A stretch of 64,000 nt of DNA from the NCBI GenBank assembly GCA_013213745.1, contig JABSQH010000090.1, forward strand, positions 1-64,000, read 5' to 3'. Position 1 is the first letter of the stretch; the number at the start of each line of letters is the position of its first letter. Origin of the DNA: Ilumatobacteraceae bacterium (GTDB lineage Bacteria > Actinomycetota > Acidimicrobiia > Acidimicrobiales > Ilumatobacteraceae). The notes beneath the pieces were generated by a model that saw nothing but the letters and a program-made list of their open reading frames with translations, searched no databases and was not told the origin of the DNA. This document shows, piece after piece, positions 26,914 through 35,167 of the stretch. The translations under genes were made by a program, and so were the position numbers.

Positions 26914-27138
26914 CTGGAAGCCAACGCGCTCGGCGCCCGGCACATCACGATGCTCCCCCACGACATCCCGCCAGGCTACGAGTTGCTTGGCACGGTGTTC
27001 TCATCGGTTCGGCAATTTGATCAGCAGCGTTCGGTCGTGTGCTGGTCACGACTCGACCGACGTGGGCCGCCGGTAGGGTCGGGGTTGCCGATTCTTCCCC
27101 GCCACCACTCGTGCGGCACGCAACGCCGCGGGAGAGTC

Positions 27139-27576
27139 ATGGATCCAAGAATCGAGTTCGTTCCGATGCCGCGTGCCGGCATCGACCACATTCGATGCGC
27201 TGCACACGCCCTCGCAGTCATCAACGCTCAGCCGCCACCGCCAGCCACCACCCAGATCACCGTGCTGGCGCTCGACGACAAACACCGGGCCGTCGGATTG
27301 ATGACGGTCGCCGACCCACCCGACCGAGACGCGGTGGTCACGGTCGCCTCGCTCGTCGCAGGCGCACACGATCGCACGCGCGCGGCGCGCGACGCGGTCG
27401 TACTCGCCTCGTTCCGACCCACCGACGACACCGTCGTGAGTGACATCGATCGATGGATCGAGTGCAGCGACATCTTCGACCAAGCCAACATCGATCTGCT
27501 CGAATGGTTCGTGATCGGTCGACACGTCACGTGTCCGCGCGAGTTCACCTTTGAGCGAGCGCGCTGGCGGCCATAG
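27139..27576 (+). CDS. hypothetical protein of unknown family
   Basis: The 145 residues start at ATG 27139 and read IEFVPMPRAGIDHIRCAAHA, TTQITVLALDDKHRAVGLMTV, VVTVASLVAGAHD, VVLASFRPTDD and SDIFDQANIDLLEWFVIGR. The alternation of strand-like and helical stretches suggests a small alpha/beta protein. The part LDDKHRAVGLMTV recalls the strand layout of RadC/JAB or DUF4192-like proteins, but catalytic histidines are missing. I do not recognise it. It ends 3 nt before the stop of the convergent DUF4031 gene. The region 26914-27138 before it shows nothing beyond a likely divergent promoter. Confidence 0.7.
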   Translation: MDPRIEFVPMPRAGIDHIRCAAHALAVINAQPPPPATTQITVLALDDKHRAVGLMTVADPPDRDAVVTVASLVAGAHDRTRAARDAVVLASFRPTDDTVVSDIDRWIECSDIFDQANIDLLEWFVIGRHVTCPREFTFERARWRP

Positions 27577-27579
27577 CGA

Positions 27580-27867
27580 TCATCCCGACCGGGCGCGGCG
27601 CTGAGCCGGACTCAGCCGCAAACCAGCGGCGCGCAGGCGGCGGACGAGCTCGCGGCTCTCCACCTCGCGCGCCCCCGCAGCGACGACCTCGTCCCTGTGT
27701 TCCTCCGGAATGTCGTAGTGATCACCCTGGAACACCCGCCGCGGGATGCCCAGCCGGTCGGCGAACTCGTGCAACTCCTCGTACGAGGAGTCGCTGACCA
27801 GGTGACACCACTTGCGGCCACGCCACCACCAGCGGGGCTCGTCGATCAGGATCGCCACGGGGTCCAC
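27580..27867 (-). CDS. DUF4031 domain protein
   Basis: This 95-residue protein has the DUF4031 signature: AILIDEPRWWWRGRKWCHLVSDSSYEELHEFA in the first half, then GIPRRVFQGDHYDIPEEHRD. The family is common in actinobacteria and has no known biochemical role. GTG 27867 was chosen since the conserved DPVAILIDEP begins right after it and the in-frame sequence up to 27924 overlaps the divergent HD gene. Only 18 nt separate it from that gene. Confidence 0.85.
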   Translation of the reverse strand: MDPVAILIDEPRWWWRGRKWCHLVSDSSYEELHEFADRLGIPRRVFQGDHYDIPEEHRDEVVAAGAREVESRELVRRLRAAGLRLSPAQRRARSG

Positions 27868-27885
27868 CGTGGCACACTGCACGCA

Positions 27886-28533
27886 GTGGCCGAGAACGAG
27901 ACCGAGCTGTGGGTGTGGTGGCAACGGTTCATCGGCACCGACCGAGCAACGTTCGACGCCTTGCTGTCACGTCATCGCGAGGCCCATCGGCGATACCACA
28001 CGGCGACCCACGTGGCCTGGGTCATCCGGCATTGCCGCACGCTGCTGCGTGATCGGTTTGGTGACGTCCAGACCGTCGGCGACGCGCGCCCCACGGACGC
28101 GATCATCATCGCTGCCGCCTTCTGGCACGATGCTGTGTACGACCCGACGAGCGCGTCGAACGAGCATGCCAGTGCGCAACTGGCAGCACGCGACCTGGCG
28201 ACGCTCGGTTGGGGTGACTCCTCGATTGCCAGGGTCGCGCACGCGATCGAAGGGACCGCTGACCACATGCACCCTGCCGACGACGCCGAGGCAGTGTTGT
28301 TCGATGCCGATCTCGCGATCCTCGGCGCCGAACCACGGGGGTATGCCGACTACGTCGATGGCGTGCGATACGAGTACCGGCACGTTCCCGACGACGCATG
28401 GCGCACCGGCCGGGCGGCGGTGTTGCGCAGCTTCCTCACCCGCGGACACATCTATGCGACGGCGACCGGGCGGTCGCTGTGGGCAGCGCGAGCCGTGGCC
28501 AACCTCGAAGCGGAACTGGCCACGCTCGGTTGA
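27886..28533 (+). CDS. predicted HD-domain metal-dependent phosphohydrolase
   Basis: The 215-residue protein matches the family named predicted metal-dependent HD superfamily phosphohydrolase. It shows the N-terminal WWQRFIGTDRATFDALLSRH, YHTATHVAWVIRHC with the first His, AAFWHDAVYDPTSASNEHASAQLA with the HD pair, and DADLAILGAEPRGYADYVDGVR near the end. HD enzymes hydrolyse phosphate esters of nucleotides or related compounds using a metal bound by His and Asp; substrate unknown. GTG 27886 sits 18 nt from the divergent DUF4031 start. Confidence 0.87.
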   Translation: MAENETELWVWWQRFIGTDRATFDALLSRHREAHRRYHTATHVAWVIRHCRTLLRDRFGDVQTVGDARPTDAIIIAAAFWHDAVYDPTSASNEHASAQLAARDLATLGWGDSSIARVAHAIEGTADHMHPADDAEAVLFDADLAILGAEPRGYADYVDGVRYEYRHVPDDAWRTGRAAVLRSFLTRGHIYATATGRSLWAARAVANLEAELATLG

Positions 28534-28545
28534 CGGAGCCGGCGA

Positions 28546-29826
28546 TCAGTCGCCGCCGGTCGCCGATGCGACCACCCGATGTTCTGGCCCATCGTCGTGC
28601 TGACGATGGAGCCGATACTCGAGCGCCGCATAGATGAGCACGCCTGCGAGCGTGATGATGCCCATCAACTCGATCGCTTGCCGGAGGCCGATCGCCTCGG
28701 CGAGGAAACCGAGCGGTGCCGCGGCAATGCCGAACCCGGCGAAGCTCAACATCATCAACGACTGGACGCGGCCACGGTGGCTGTCTTCGGTCATCGACAG
28801 CGCAATCGTGTTCGACAACGACTGGTATCCGGTCGTGCCAGCACCGAGCACCATCGTGACGAGCACGGCGAGCCAGAACCACGGCGCCGCCCCGAGCGCC
28901 ATGACGCCCACGCCGAACACGCAGCCCGAGATGATCATGAGCCGCCACGCTCCCGGCGCGTCGGCGCGCGCCGCCAGCGGTACTGCGACCACGACGGCGC
29001 CGACCGAGCTGGCCGACATCAGCAGCCCGACCATTCCATCACCGAGACCGAATTCACCCTTCACCAGGGCCGGCACGAACGCGACGTAATTGAATCCGAA
29101 CATGATCACGACGAACGACGTGATCACCAGCCGGCGCAGGTGCGCCCGCTCCGCGACGTAGCGCACGCCGTCGGCGATCTCGTGGAAGGGTCCGCTGTTG
29201 GTCGTCCTCGCTGCGGCTTCGCCGGGCGGACAGCGCAGCAACGTGAGGAATGCCGCTGACGAGATCGTTGCAGCGATGAGGTACGCACCGCCGAGACCGA
29301 TGAAGGCAACGCCGGCAATCGCTCCTGCGAAGGAGGGCGCGAGCACACGTGTGCCATTCATGCTGAGCATCGAGAGGCTGATGGCGTTGCCCAGCTGATC
29401 ACGGCCGACGATGTCGGCCGTGAATGCAACCCGTGTCGGACCGTAGAAGCCAAACGCCGTCCCCTGCAGCACGGCCGCGATCAGCAGCATCCAGAACTGC
29501 ACCAGATCAGTGACGACCATCACGCCCATGAACACCGCCGCGCCAAGCAACACGGCCTGGGCGACGATGAGCACGCGTCGCTTCGGCAGCCGGTCGGCGG
29601 CGACACCGCCGAGTGGTGTGGCGATCAGCATCGCAATGCCGAAGCACAGGTACACCAGCCCGAGCGCTCCCTCGCTCTCGGTGAGATCCCATGCCAACAC
29701 GCCGCGTAGCAAGAACTGCATCTGCACCGACATCATCGAGAACGTGCCGGACCACCACAGGAGCTTGTAGTCCGGGTTGCGCAGCGAGGTGAACGATGCG
29801 GATGAGCCGAAACGGAGGAGTGACAC
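28546..29826 (-). CDS. MFS transporter of the MFS_3/EntS-like group
   Basis: The 426-residue protein has about twelve hydrophobic segments and the major-facilitator loop GGVAADRLPKRRVLI after the second helix. The opening SLRNPDYKLLWWSGTFSMMS and the later GPTRVAFTADIVGRDQLGNAISL are typical of the group that includes the enterobactin exporter EntS. Such proteins export siderophores, macrolides or other small molecules; substrate unknown. No biosynthetic cluster is adjacent. It converges on the HD hydrolase gene. Confidence 0.88.
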   Translation of the reverse strand: MSLLRFGSSASFTSLRNPDYKLLWWSGTFSMMSVQMQFLLRGVLAWDLTESEGALGLVYLCFGIAMLIATPLGGVAADRLPKRRVLIVAQAVLLGAAVFMGVMVVTDLVQFWMLLIAAVLQGTAFGFYGPTRVAFTADIVGRDQLGNAISLSMLSMNGTRVLAPSFAGAIAGVAFIGLGGAYLIAATISSAAFLTLLRCPPGEAAARTTNSGPFHEIADGVRYVAERAHLRRLVITSFVVIMFGFNYVAFVPALVKGEFGLGDGMVGLLMSASSVGAVVVAVPLAARADAPGAWRLMIISGCVFGVGVMALGAAPWFWLAVLVTMVLGAGTTGYQSLSNTIALSMTEDSHRGRVQSLMMLSFAGFGIAAAPLGFLAEAIGLRQAIELMGIITLAGVLIYAALEYRLHRQHDDGPEHRVVASATGGD

Positions 29827-29874
29827 CGATGTCGTTTCTAACAGCGTCCTCGGCTCAACGGACGTGTCGGAGGG

Positions 29875-31107
29875 TCATCGATCGCGGACGAAACCCTGAG
29901 CGACCGCACATGTGCGGACTGCGTCGGCCACCGCGTCGGCAACACCTGGCTCGAAGGCCCCTGGGATGATCCGCTCTGGCGTCGGCTGGGCGACCAACGC
30001 CGCGAGCGCATCGGCGGCAGCGCGCTTCATCTCGATCGTGCATCTCGTCGCACGAACGTCGAGCATGCCGCGGAACACCCCTGGGAAGGCCAGCACGTTG
30101 TTGATCTGGTTGGGGAAGTCACTCCGACCCGTGGCCACGATCGCCACATTTGCCGGCATCTCGTGAGGCATCACCTCCGGAGTCGGATTGGCCATGGCGA
30201 ACACGATCGCGTCGTCTTTCATATCGGCGAGCCACGTCGGATCGATGATCCCAGGGCCCGAGAGTCCGAGCAGCACGTCGGCACCCTTGATCGCCTCGCG
30301 CGCGCCGCCGCGCCGATCGTCGGCGTTGCCCTGCTCGACGAACCACTGTTTCGACGGGTGCAGCGGACCGCGGCCGCGGTGCAGGATGCCTCGACTGTCG
30401 CAGCCGATGATGTCGCCGGTCCCCGCTTGTCCAGCTCCCGCGTCGTACAGGAGCTCGGCGACTGCGACCCCCGCAGCCCCGGTTCCGACGATTGCCACGC
30501 GCAGTTCATCGACGGGTTTGTCAACGAGCTTTGCGGCGTTGGTCAGCGCGGCGAGGGCGACGATCGCTGTGCCGTGTTGGTCGTCGTGGAACACCGGGAT
30601 GTCGAGTTCGTCCTGTAGGCGGCGCTCGATGTCGAAGCAGTGCGGCGCCTTGATGTCCTCGAGGTTGATGCCACCAAAGCTCGGAGCGATTGCCTTGCCG
30701 ATCGCCACCATCTCGTCGACCGTCGGTGCGTCGACACACACCGGGTATGCGGCGACGTCGCCGAACTGTTTGAACAACACCGCTTTGCCTTCCATCACTG
30801 GCATCGCGGCTTCGGGACCGATGTCACCGAGGCCGAGCACGGCGCTTCCGTTGGAGAGCACGGCAACCGCGTTGGCACGCCCGGTGACCGTCCAGCCGAG
30901 CGGCGGATCGTCCGCAACGGCTTGTGACACCCGCCCGACTCCAGGGGTGTAGGCCAGCGCCAGGTCGTCGGGTCCGTCGATCGGTGCGGTTGGCTCGACC
31001 ACGATCTTGCCCCCACGGTGGAGCTCGAACGCTGGATCGTCGACGAACGGGGCCAGCGCACGGTCGTCGTGGGCACGATGGTGTCGGTCGTGGTTGGTTG
31101 TGGACAT
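29875..31107 (-). CDS. NAD(P)-dependent malic enzyme
   Basis: The 410-residue short-type malic enzyme oxidatively decarboxylates malate to pyruvate. Motifs are LALAYTPGVGRVSQAVADDP, VAVLSNGSAVLGLGDIGPEA, MPVMEGKAVLFKQF and FGGINLEDIKAPHCFDIERRL. The metal-binding VFHDDQHGTAIV follows, then the dinucleotide fold IVGTGAAGVAVAELL, and FPNQINNVLAFPGVFRGMLD. Length fits the single-domain bacterial form without the phosphotransacetylase tail. Cofactor preference cannot be told safely. It connects the TCA cycle to pyruvate and to NADPH or NADH supply. Confidence 0.94.
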   Translation of the reverse strand: MSTTNHDRHHRAHDDRALAPFVDDPAFELHRGGKIVVEPTAPIDGPDDLALAYTPGVGRVSQAVADDPPLGWTVTGRANAVAVLSNGSAVLGLGDIGPEAAMPVMEGKAVLFKQFGDVAAYPVCVDAPTVDEMVAIGKAIAPSFGGINLEDIKAPHCFDIERRLQDELDIPVFHDDQHGTAIVALAALTNAAKLVDKPVDELRVAIVGTGAAGVAVAELLYDAGAGQAGTGDIIGCDSRGILHRGRGPLHPSKQWFVEQGNADDRRGGAREAIKGADVLLGLSGPGIIDPTWLADMKDDAIVFAMANPTPEVMPHEMPANVAIVATGRSDFPNQINNVLAFPGVFRGMLDVRATRCTIEMKRAAADALAALVAQPTPERIIPGAFEPGVADAVADAVRTCAVAQGFVRDR

Positions 31108-31187
31108 CGGGATCTCCTACGGATCTACCGGTTCCAACAGCGTCACCCGCCGCCGGATTCCGGCTGGTCGGGCGAGTTCGACGCCGT

Positions 31188-31316
31188 TCAGCGCTGCTGA
31201 CGACGTGCCCCCCGCCGGACCCGTACCGGAATGAGTACGGGTGCGGGGACGCGTGCTGCTGCCGCTACTCCGGCTGCCACGAGCGTGGCACCGACGGCGA
31301 TCACAACGGCGAGCAC
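31188..31316 (-). CDS. possible small single-pass membrane protein
   Basis: A short frame from GTG 31316 encodes 42 residues: hydrophobic VLAVVIAVGATLVAAGVAAAA followed by PVLIPVRVRRGARRQQR. One membrane helix with a basic tail is a common small-protein layout. It lies on the same strand as the malic enzyme gene, 80 nt upstream of it. Being Ala/Val-rich in GC-rich DNA, it could arise by chance. No ribosome binding site stands out. Confidence 0.25.
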   Translation of the reverse strand: MLAVVIAVGATLVAAGVAAAARVPAPVLIPVRVRRGARRQQR

Positions 31317-31351
31317 GAGGCAGATGGTAGCGGATCTGGTTCACTGACCGC

Positions 31352-31657
31352 ATGGCGCAGCTGATGACCGATCTGGAAACGATGCCCGCGCCCGCCGATC
31401 CGTTACTCGATGTCGACGAGCGCACTGAGACCGACGAGCCCACCGCAGCACACATCGTGAAGACCAAGCGTGGCGAAAATGCCGCCGCCAAGGTGCTCGA
31501 AGCGCGCATCAACGGGACACCCGTCGAGGCGCTGTGTGGTTATGTCTGGGTCCCGTCGCGCGACCCCAAACAACTGCCCATTTGCGAGGAGTGCAAGAGC
31601 ATCTACGAGATGTACAAGGCATTCAACGACGGCTTGCACGACACACCGAACGACTGA
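31352..31657 (+). CDS. DUF3039 domain protein
   Basis: The 101-residue protein belongs to DUF3039, a small actinobacterial family. It has AAHIVKTKRGENAAAKVLEA, then EALCGYVWVPSRDPKQLPIC and ECKSIYEMYKAF. The conserved cysteines in LCGYVW and CEEC (C...CxxC) suggest a zinc site. No function is known. It starts at ATG 31352, divergent from the malic enzyme gene, so 31108-31351 probably holds promoters for both. Confidence 0.88.
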   Translation: MAQLMTDLETMPAPADPLLDVDERTETDEPTAAHIVKTKRGENAAAKVLEARINGTPVEALCGYVWVPSRDPKQLPICEECKSIYEMYKAFNDGLHDTPND

Positions 31658-31705
31658 GCCGATCGACCGAACACGACCGAGTCGGGTGACCCGAGTGACT
31701 GCCGC

Positions 31706-31755
31706 AGACGGTTCTGTTCGCGGACACGTGTGGATTTCGCACGTTTTCCCTGGGA
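31706..31755. repeat. third, partial copy of the intergenic hairpin repeat
   Basis: GGTTCTGTTCGCGGA at 31710-31724 is identical to 5001-5015 and is followed by CACGTG where the first copy has GACGTG. The downstream part then diverges but keeps a hairpin (CGTG..CACG) and the run TTTTCCC. It lies between DUF3039 and the NUDIX gene. The shared block over two distant intergenic sites indicates a dispersed element family. Confidence 0.55.
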
Positions 31756-31767
31756 TTGTGGTGGGAC

Positions 31768-32247
31768 GTGGCTGAGCTCCGGATCCGCCGGGCGGTGCGC
31801 GGGTTGCTGCTCACACCCGCCGAGGAGATCTTGCTGGTGCGCTTCGAGTTCCCGACCCGCACCGTGTGGGCCGCCCCGGGTGGCGGCCTGGAAGACGGCG
31901 AGGATCATCTCGATGCGCTGCGGCGCGAGTTGCGCGAAGAGGTCGGCCTCACCGACCCGGCGATCGGTCCCCACGTCTGGAATCGCGAACACATCATTCC
32001 GCATCTCGACGGCCAGTGGGACGGCCAACGCGACCGGTGCTACGTGGTGCGCACCGAGCGCTTCGACCCACAACCCGAACTGACCTGGGACGAGTTGCGC
32101 GCCGAGCGCGTCGAAGAGCTGCGCTGGTGGCAGGTGTCCGAGATCGAGCAGTCGACGGCCACGTTCGCCCCACGTCGGCTCGGTCGACTGCTCCGCTCAC
32201 TCGTCGACGATGGTCCTCCAGCGACGCCGATCGACACCGGCGTGTAG
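31768..32247 (+). CDS. NUDIX hydrolase
   Basis: The 159-residue protein contains the Nudix box GGGLEDGEDHLDALRRELREEVG (GX5EX7REUXEEXGU pattern complete) preceded by LLLTPAEEILLVRFEF. The C-terminal RWWQVSEIEQST is the usual closing strand. These enzymes cleave nucleoside diphosphates linked to other groups, using Mg at the Glu cluster. The substrate is not evident. GTG 31768 is favoured; an in-frame TTG lies at 31756 inside the repeat region. Confidence 0.88.
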   Translation: MAELRIRRAVRGLLLTPAEEILLVRFEFPTRTVWAAPGGGLEDGEDHLDALRRELREEVGLTDPAIGPHVWNREHIIPHLDGQWDGQRDRCYVVRTERFDPQPELTWDELRAERVEELRWWQVSEIEQSTATFAPRRLGRLLRSLVDDGPPATPIDTGV

Positions 32248-32288
32248 CCGTTCCGCGGCAGCGACCGATCTGGCTGGGTGGGGTACCC

Positions 32289-32696
32289 ATGGGCCGCGCC
32301 GTTCAGCGCCATCACGACGAAGTGCTCGATGCCCTGGTCGCCGTGGCATCCAACACCGGTATCCCGGCCGAACTGTGCGGGCCGACCGCACGTCGAGTTA
32401 CCGGTACCTCGGCGAAGGGCTTTTCTCTCACCACCGCGACAGACGACTCGGTGCTCGGAACGTGAGATGGCATCGGGAATCTGACCGATCACGGCGACGT
32501 GCTGTTCGCCGTGCTCGACCACTACCGGCGCGGCACCGTCGCCGGGCGAAGCGAGGAGTTCTGGCCGACGTTTCCAGATGAGGTTGTCGAGTTCCTCCAA
32601 GAGCACGCCCCGACGATGCCCGCGCCAGCGATCCGCTGTGCCACCGAACGGCTACCGCCCGAACAACGCAAACGGGCGCGCGACGCCCTGTGCTGA
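32289..32696 (+). pseudogene. decayed gene fragments of unknown family
   Basis: Three frames each hold a piece that looks like real protein. From ATG 32289 there is RAVQRHHDEVLDALVAVASN then TGIPAELCG. In a second frame SSYRYLGEGLFSHHRDRR lies around 32395-32450. In a third frame DHGDVLFAVLDHYRRGTVAG, EEFWPTFPDEVVEFLQEHAP and LPPEQRKRARDALC end at 32696. Read in order they would make one protein of roughly 135 residues with two frameshifts. Alternatively the last piece is a separate small gene from GTG 32499 (65 residues). No family recognised. Confidence 0.3.
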
Positions 32697-32708
32697 TTCC
32701 CGACGGCG

Positions 32709-33551
32709 TCAGGTCGCGATGCGTTGGTGGCTCGTGCGGATGATGCAGGTCTGCTGGGCGGTACCGATCAGACGGCCGTCCTCACTCCAGATGTCGAGCG
32801 ACCCGTGACCGATTCCCTGGTGGTATCCGTCGGGCCGCGCATCGAGCAGCACCCACTCGGTCGGCCGGCGATCGATGACTCGCACCGTGTTGTCGAGGCT
32901 CGTACCACCGGGAACGACGCCCAGCGCAGCGCAGACGGCGAGCGGGATGATGTCGGCCACGAACGCCTGCGTCGCCGGTGAGCCAATGGGGTGATCGGGA
33001 ATCCGGCACCACATCCGCAGCGGACCACGCTGGGGGTCGTCGACGGCGTCGAGTGCCCACGCGCCTGCGGCGACACGCCGTTCGAGATGATCGAAGAACG
33101 TCCCCTCCGTGTCGACTGCGAACGGTTCGGACATGTCGGGACACTCTTCGGGCGGGGACACGGTTGGCATCTCGGCGAACTGCCGCGAATCGCCCGATGC
33201 CTTCGAGGTCAACGCACACAGCGACGTGTACATCGGTCGACCCTCGATCGAGCCGACCACCTCGATCTGCGATGTCGCTCGGCCCGCTGCTCCGGTCTCC
33301 ACGACGATGTCGACATCGTCGCCCGGCGTGGGCGAGCCGATGAATTGAGTGGTCACCCATTGCAGCGCTCGATCGGTGGCCACCTCGGCGGCCTCGATCG
33401 ATGCAGCGATCGCCGATCCCCCGTAGAGGAACTCAAACGGTGTGCACAGCGCTCGCCGAGCGTGCAGCGTGAAACGGTTCTGGCTGGCGGCCGCTGTGAG
33501 TTCGAGCAGCTCGAAGCGACCGTCGCCGGAGTGCTCTGCAGAGTTCGTCAC
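32709..33551 (-). CDS. acyl-CoA thioesterase-like double-hotdog protein
   Basis: The 280 residues form two hotdog halves. The first has EFLYGGSAIAASIEAAEVAT and LQWVTTQFIGSPTPGDDVDI, the second has PLRMWCRIPDHPIGSPATQA, ADIIPLAVCAALG and SLDNTVRVIDRRPTEWVLLD, followed by HGSLDIWSEDGRLIGTAQQT. This is the layout of TesB-like thioesterases, which hydrolyse acyl-CoA. The active-site D/Q/T triad seems represented by Asp in TSLDNTVR and Gln in AQQT. It is separated from MgtE by 4 nt and may be cotranscribed. Confidence 0.88.
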   Translation of the reverse strand: MTNSAEHSGDGRFELLELTAAASQNRFTLHARRALCTPFEFLYGGSAIAASIEAAEVATDRALQWVTTQFIGSPTPGDDVDIVVETGAAGRATSQIEVVGSIEGRPMYTSLCALTSKASGDSRQFAEMPTVSPPEECPDMSEPFAVDTEGTFFDHLERRVAAGAWALDAVDDPQRGPLRMWCRIPDHPIGSPATQAFVADIIPLAVCAALGVVPGGTSLDNTVRVIDRRPTEWVLLDARPDGYHQGIGHGSLDIWSEDGRLIGTAQQTCIIRTSHQRIAT

Positions 33552-33555
33552 CCCT

Positions 33556-34932
33556 CTACAGATACAGGGCGGTGGCGATGATGAAGAAGATGCTCACCCC
33601 GAGAATGTCGTTGGCCGCGGCGATGAACACGCCGGTGGCGACCGCAGGATCCGCCCCGAGCCGTCGCAACACCAGTGGAATCACTGCTCCCAGCGTGGTC
33701 GCCATCGTCATCGCCACCATCAACGCAAACGTCGCCGTCGCGGCCAATTCTCCTGGTCGATCGATGTCGTTCAGTCCGGACGTCACCACGATGAACACCG
33801 ACAAGACCAACCCGACGATGAAGCTGTTGCTCAGCCCGGTCGCGGTTTCGCGCAGCACGCGCCGGAGATGGTCGCCGTGCCAGATGATGCCGGTGCTCAT
33901 GCCCGACACCGTCACCTGCGACGCCTGGATCCCGGCGTTGCCGGCCATCGCCATCACCACCGGAATGAAGCTCGCCAAGATCGCCGCCTCGAGCAGCTGC
34001 TTCTCGAACAGCCCGACGGCGACGCCGGCCAACGTGGAACCGACCAGGCCGGCCAGCAGCCACGGCAAACGGTGCCGGATCATCACCGACACGCGATCGT
34101 TCGGCCCGGCGTCGGGATCGAGACCGGACGCGATGTTGAGGTTCTCCTGCAACTCGTCGGCGAGCACTTCAGCCAACTCATCGGGTGTGATCCCACCGAG
34201 CAGGCGGCCGTGGATGTCGACCACGGGAATCGTCGACACCCCAGCGTCACGGGCGACCCGCAGTACCTCTTCTTGGTCGAGTCGGGGGCGCACCGAGACG
34301 ACATCGGTATGCACCCACTGTCCGACGGTGTCGGTACCGGCGTGCACCAGCAGATCCTCCGGCTCGAGGTATCCGATGAGTCCACCATCGTCGTCCATCG
34401 CATAGATCGCCCGTACCGAGCCGACTTTGGCGGCGCGATCTTGAATGGCGGCGACGGTCCGGGTGAGCGTCCACGATGCCGGCACGGCGATGAACTGGTC
34501 GGTCATGATCGTCGCCGCGGTGTCGAGACCATACGAGAGCCGCGCCGCGAGGTCACCTGGCGGCAGCCGCTCGATCACCCGCTCGCGGGTCTCTTCGGGG
34601 AGGTGAGTGATCAGCTCGACCGCCTCGTCGATGTCGAGCCCCTCGGCAATCTCGATCAGCCGATCGATCGTCTCGTCGGCGGCCAGGATCGCTCCGGCCT
34701 CAGGATCGACCACGTCGAGGATGCCGATCGCCCGCGCCATCGGCAGCCAGTGGAACAACACACGCGCCCGCTTGAGTGGAAGCTCCTGCATGAGCGTGAA
34801 GACCTGACGAATCTTCCACGTGCCGAGTTCGGCGAGCACTGCGTCGCGATCACCTTCTTTGATCCGGCGCGAGAACCATTTGTGCGGTGGCTGCCCATCG
34901 ATCTCACGTTCGAGCAGGTCGGCGTCGGCCAT
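33556..34932 (-). CDS. mgtE: MgtE-type magnesium transporter
   Basis: The 458-residue protein has the N-terminal helical superhelix domain (about 25-140, LFHWLPMARAIGILDVV, THLPEETRERVIERLPP), a tandem CBS pair (about 145-270, VGSVRAIYAMDDDGG, VSTIPVVDIHGRLLGGITPDEL), and five membrane helices. The pore region contains PVVMAMAGNAGIQASQ and FIAAANDILGVSIFF. MgtE channels import Mg2+ and are gated by Mg2+ binding at the N and CBS domains. ATG 34932 was chosen; in-frame sequence up to 35229 is unrelated. The region 34933-35167 shows no supported gene. Confidence 0.93.
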   Translation of the reverse strand: MADADLLEREIDGQPPHKWFSRRIKEGDRDAVLAELGTWKIRQVFTLMQELPLKRARVLFHWLPMARAIGILDVVDPEAGAILAADETIDRLIEIAEGLDIDEAVELITHLPEETRERVIERLPPGDLAARLSYGLDTAATIMTDQFIAVPASWTLTRTVAAIQDRAAKVGSVRAIYAMDDDGGLIGYLEPEDLLVHAGTDTVGQWVHTDVVSVRPRLDQEEVLRVARDAGVSTIPVVDIHGRLLGGITPDELAEVLADELQENLNIASGLDPDAGPNDRVSVMIRHRLPWLLAGLVGSTLAGVAVGLFEKQLLEAAILASFIPVVMAMAGNAGIQASQVTVSGMSTGIIWHGDHLRRVLRETATGLSNSFIVGLVLSVFIVVTSGLNDIDRPGELAATATFALMVAMTMATTLGAVIPLVLRRLGADPAVATGVFIAAANDILGVSIFFIIATALYL

Positions 34933-35167
34933 GGTGCGGGAAGCTAGCGCTCGGCCAGTGACGCTGCTGGAGCATTGACGTACCGCAGAGAGGTGTAGTT
35001 CACGGCGATCTCCGCTGCCTGAGCCGACGATCTCAACGAGGCGCTCGCCGTGGAACGCGCTGCACTGCTGACGCTTCTGCGCGCGCTCGACCCAGCAGAG
35101 TGGGATCTGCGAACGCTGGGTCCACCACAGCCAGATCCGCCGCGCCATCGGCTCCGTGGCGCGGCGA

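Noticed and set aside
34933-35167. Open frames between mgtE and dnaE2
   Set aside because: Neither strand gives a recognisable domain or convincing start; the MgtE frame simply stays open upstream of its real start.
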